From: Epiperipatus broadwayi
Taxonomy: Eukaryota; Onychophora; Udeonychophora; Euonychophora; Peripatidae
DNA length: 64,000 bases
Assembly: GCA_028023455.1 (NCBI GenBank)
Contig: JAQFVV010006215.1
Span: 3,083,230-3,147,229, forward strand
Direction: 5' to 3'
Shown piece by piece: positions 63,946 to 64,000 of the stretch (positions are counted from its first letter, which is position 1; each line of letters opens with the position of its first letter). The translations under genes were made by a program, and so were the position numbers. Under the pieces are notes generated by a model that made no database searches, had not been told where the DNA came from, and saw nothing but the letters and a program-made list of their open reading frames with translations.

Positions 63946-64000
63946 TCACTTCAATTAAAAAAAATAATGATTTCATATCATACAATTTTATTTACGATTG

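Overview
The window looks like animal (metazoan) nuclear DNA: very AT-rich, with spliced genes, large introns and mostly decayed transposable elements, and no bacterial-style operons. An invertebrate, possibly a mollusc, fits best. That placement rests only on protein resemblance and the tRNA-derived SINE and fold-back repeats, and is low confidence.

Two protein genes are recognisable, both on the minus strand. (1) The 5' part of the class III alcohol dehydrogenase gene (ADH5, S-(hydroxymethyl)glutathione dehydrogenase). A 21-nt first coding exon lies at 27065-27085 and the second exon at 3249-3350, separated by a 23.7 kb intron. Exon 3 and later exons lie beyond base 1. (2) An intronless 773-codon homolog of ATRIP, the ATR-interacting checkpoint protein (44599-46920). 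Both genes have a short, relatively CpG-containing upstream segment carrying the same two motifs, AAAATGGC (YY1-like) and CGCTAGAG. The two genes work in unrelated processes (formaldehyde/nitrosoglutathione metabolism and the replication-stress checkpoint).

Layout. 1-3248: start of ADH5 intron 2. 3351-27064: ADH5 intron 1, with microsatellites, a dispersed repeat family, several fold-back elements, a tRNA-like SINE, a dead hAT transposase, a dead LINE and an 818-bp palindrome. 27086-44598: between the genes, with ribozyme-bearing repeats, a second LINE fossil, a 909-bp palindrome with a nested insertion, a Ty3/gypsy pol fossil, a hAT MITE with a perfect 8-bp target duplication, a third LINE (endonuclease, RT and C-terminus) and a second hAT fossil. 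46921-64000: upstream of ATRIP, with a 1.85 kb composite of inverted repeats, fold-back elements, a 339-bp palindrome, a second full ribozyme repeat and further dispersed repeats.

The most interesting system is a family of hammerhead-ribozyme repeats. At 55615-55673 (+) the sequence has every invariant core base (CUGACGA, GAAA, GUC), a helix I with an internal loop, and a palindromic two-base-pair helix III (ACUAGU), as in ribozymes of Penelope-like elements and animal retrozymes. Related copies at 28171-28217, 28549-28590 and 56672-56711 show compensatory changes in helices II and III. Two of these ribozymes sit in head-to-head palindromes where one arm keeps the core and the other has lost it. 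A fragment of the same family is inserted at 29923-30046 between perfect 16-bp target duplications, which points to movement by retrotransposition.
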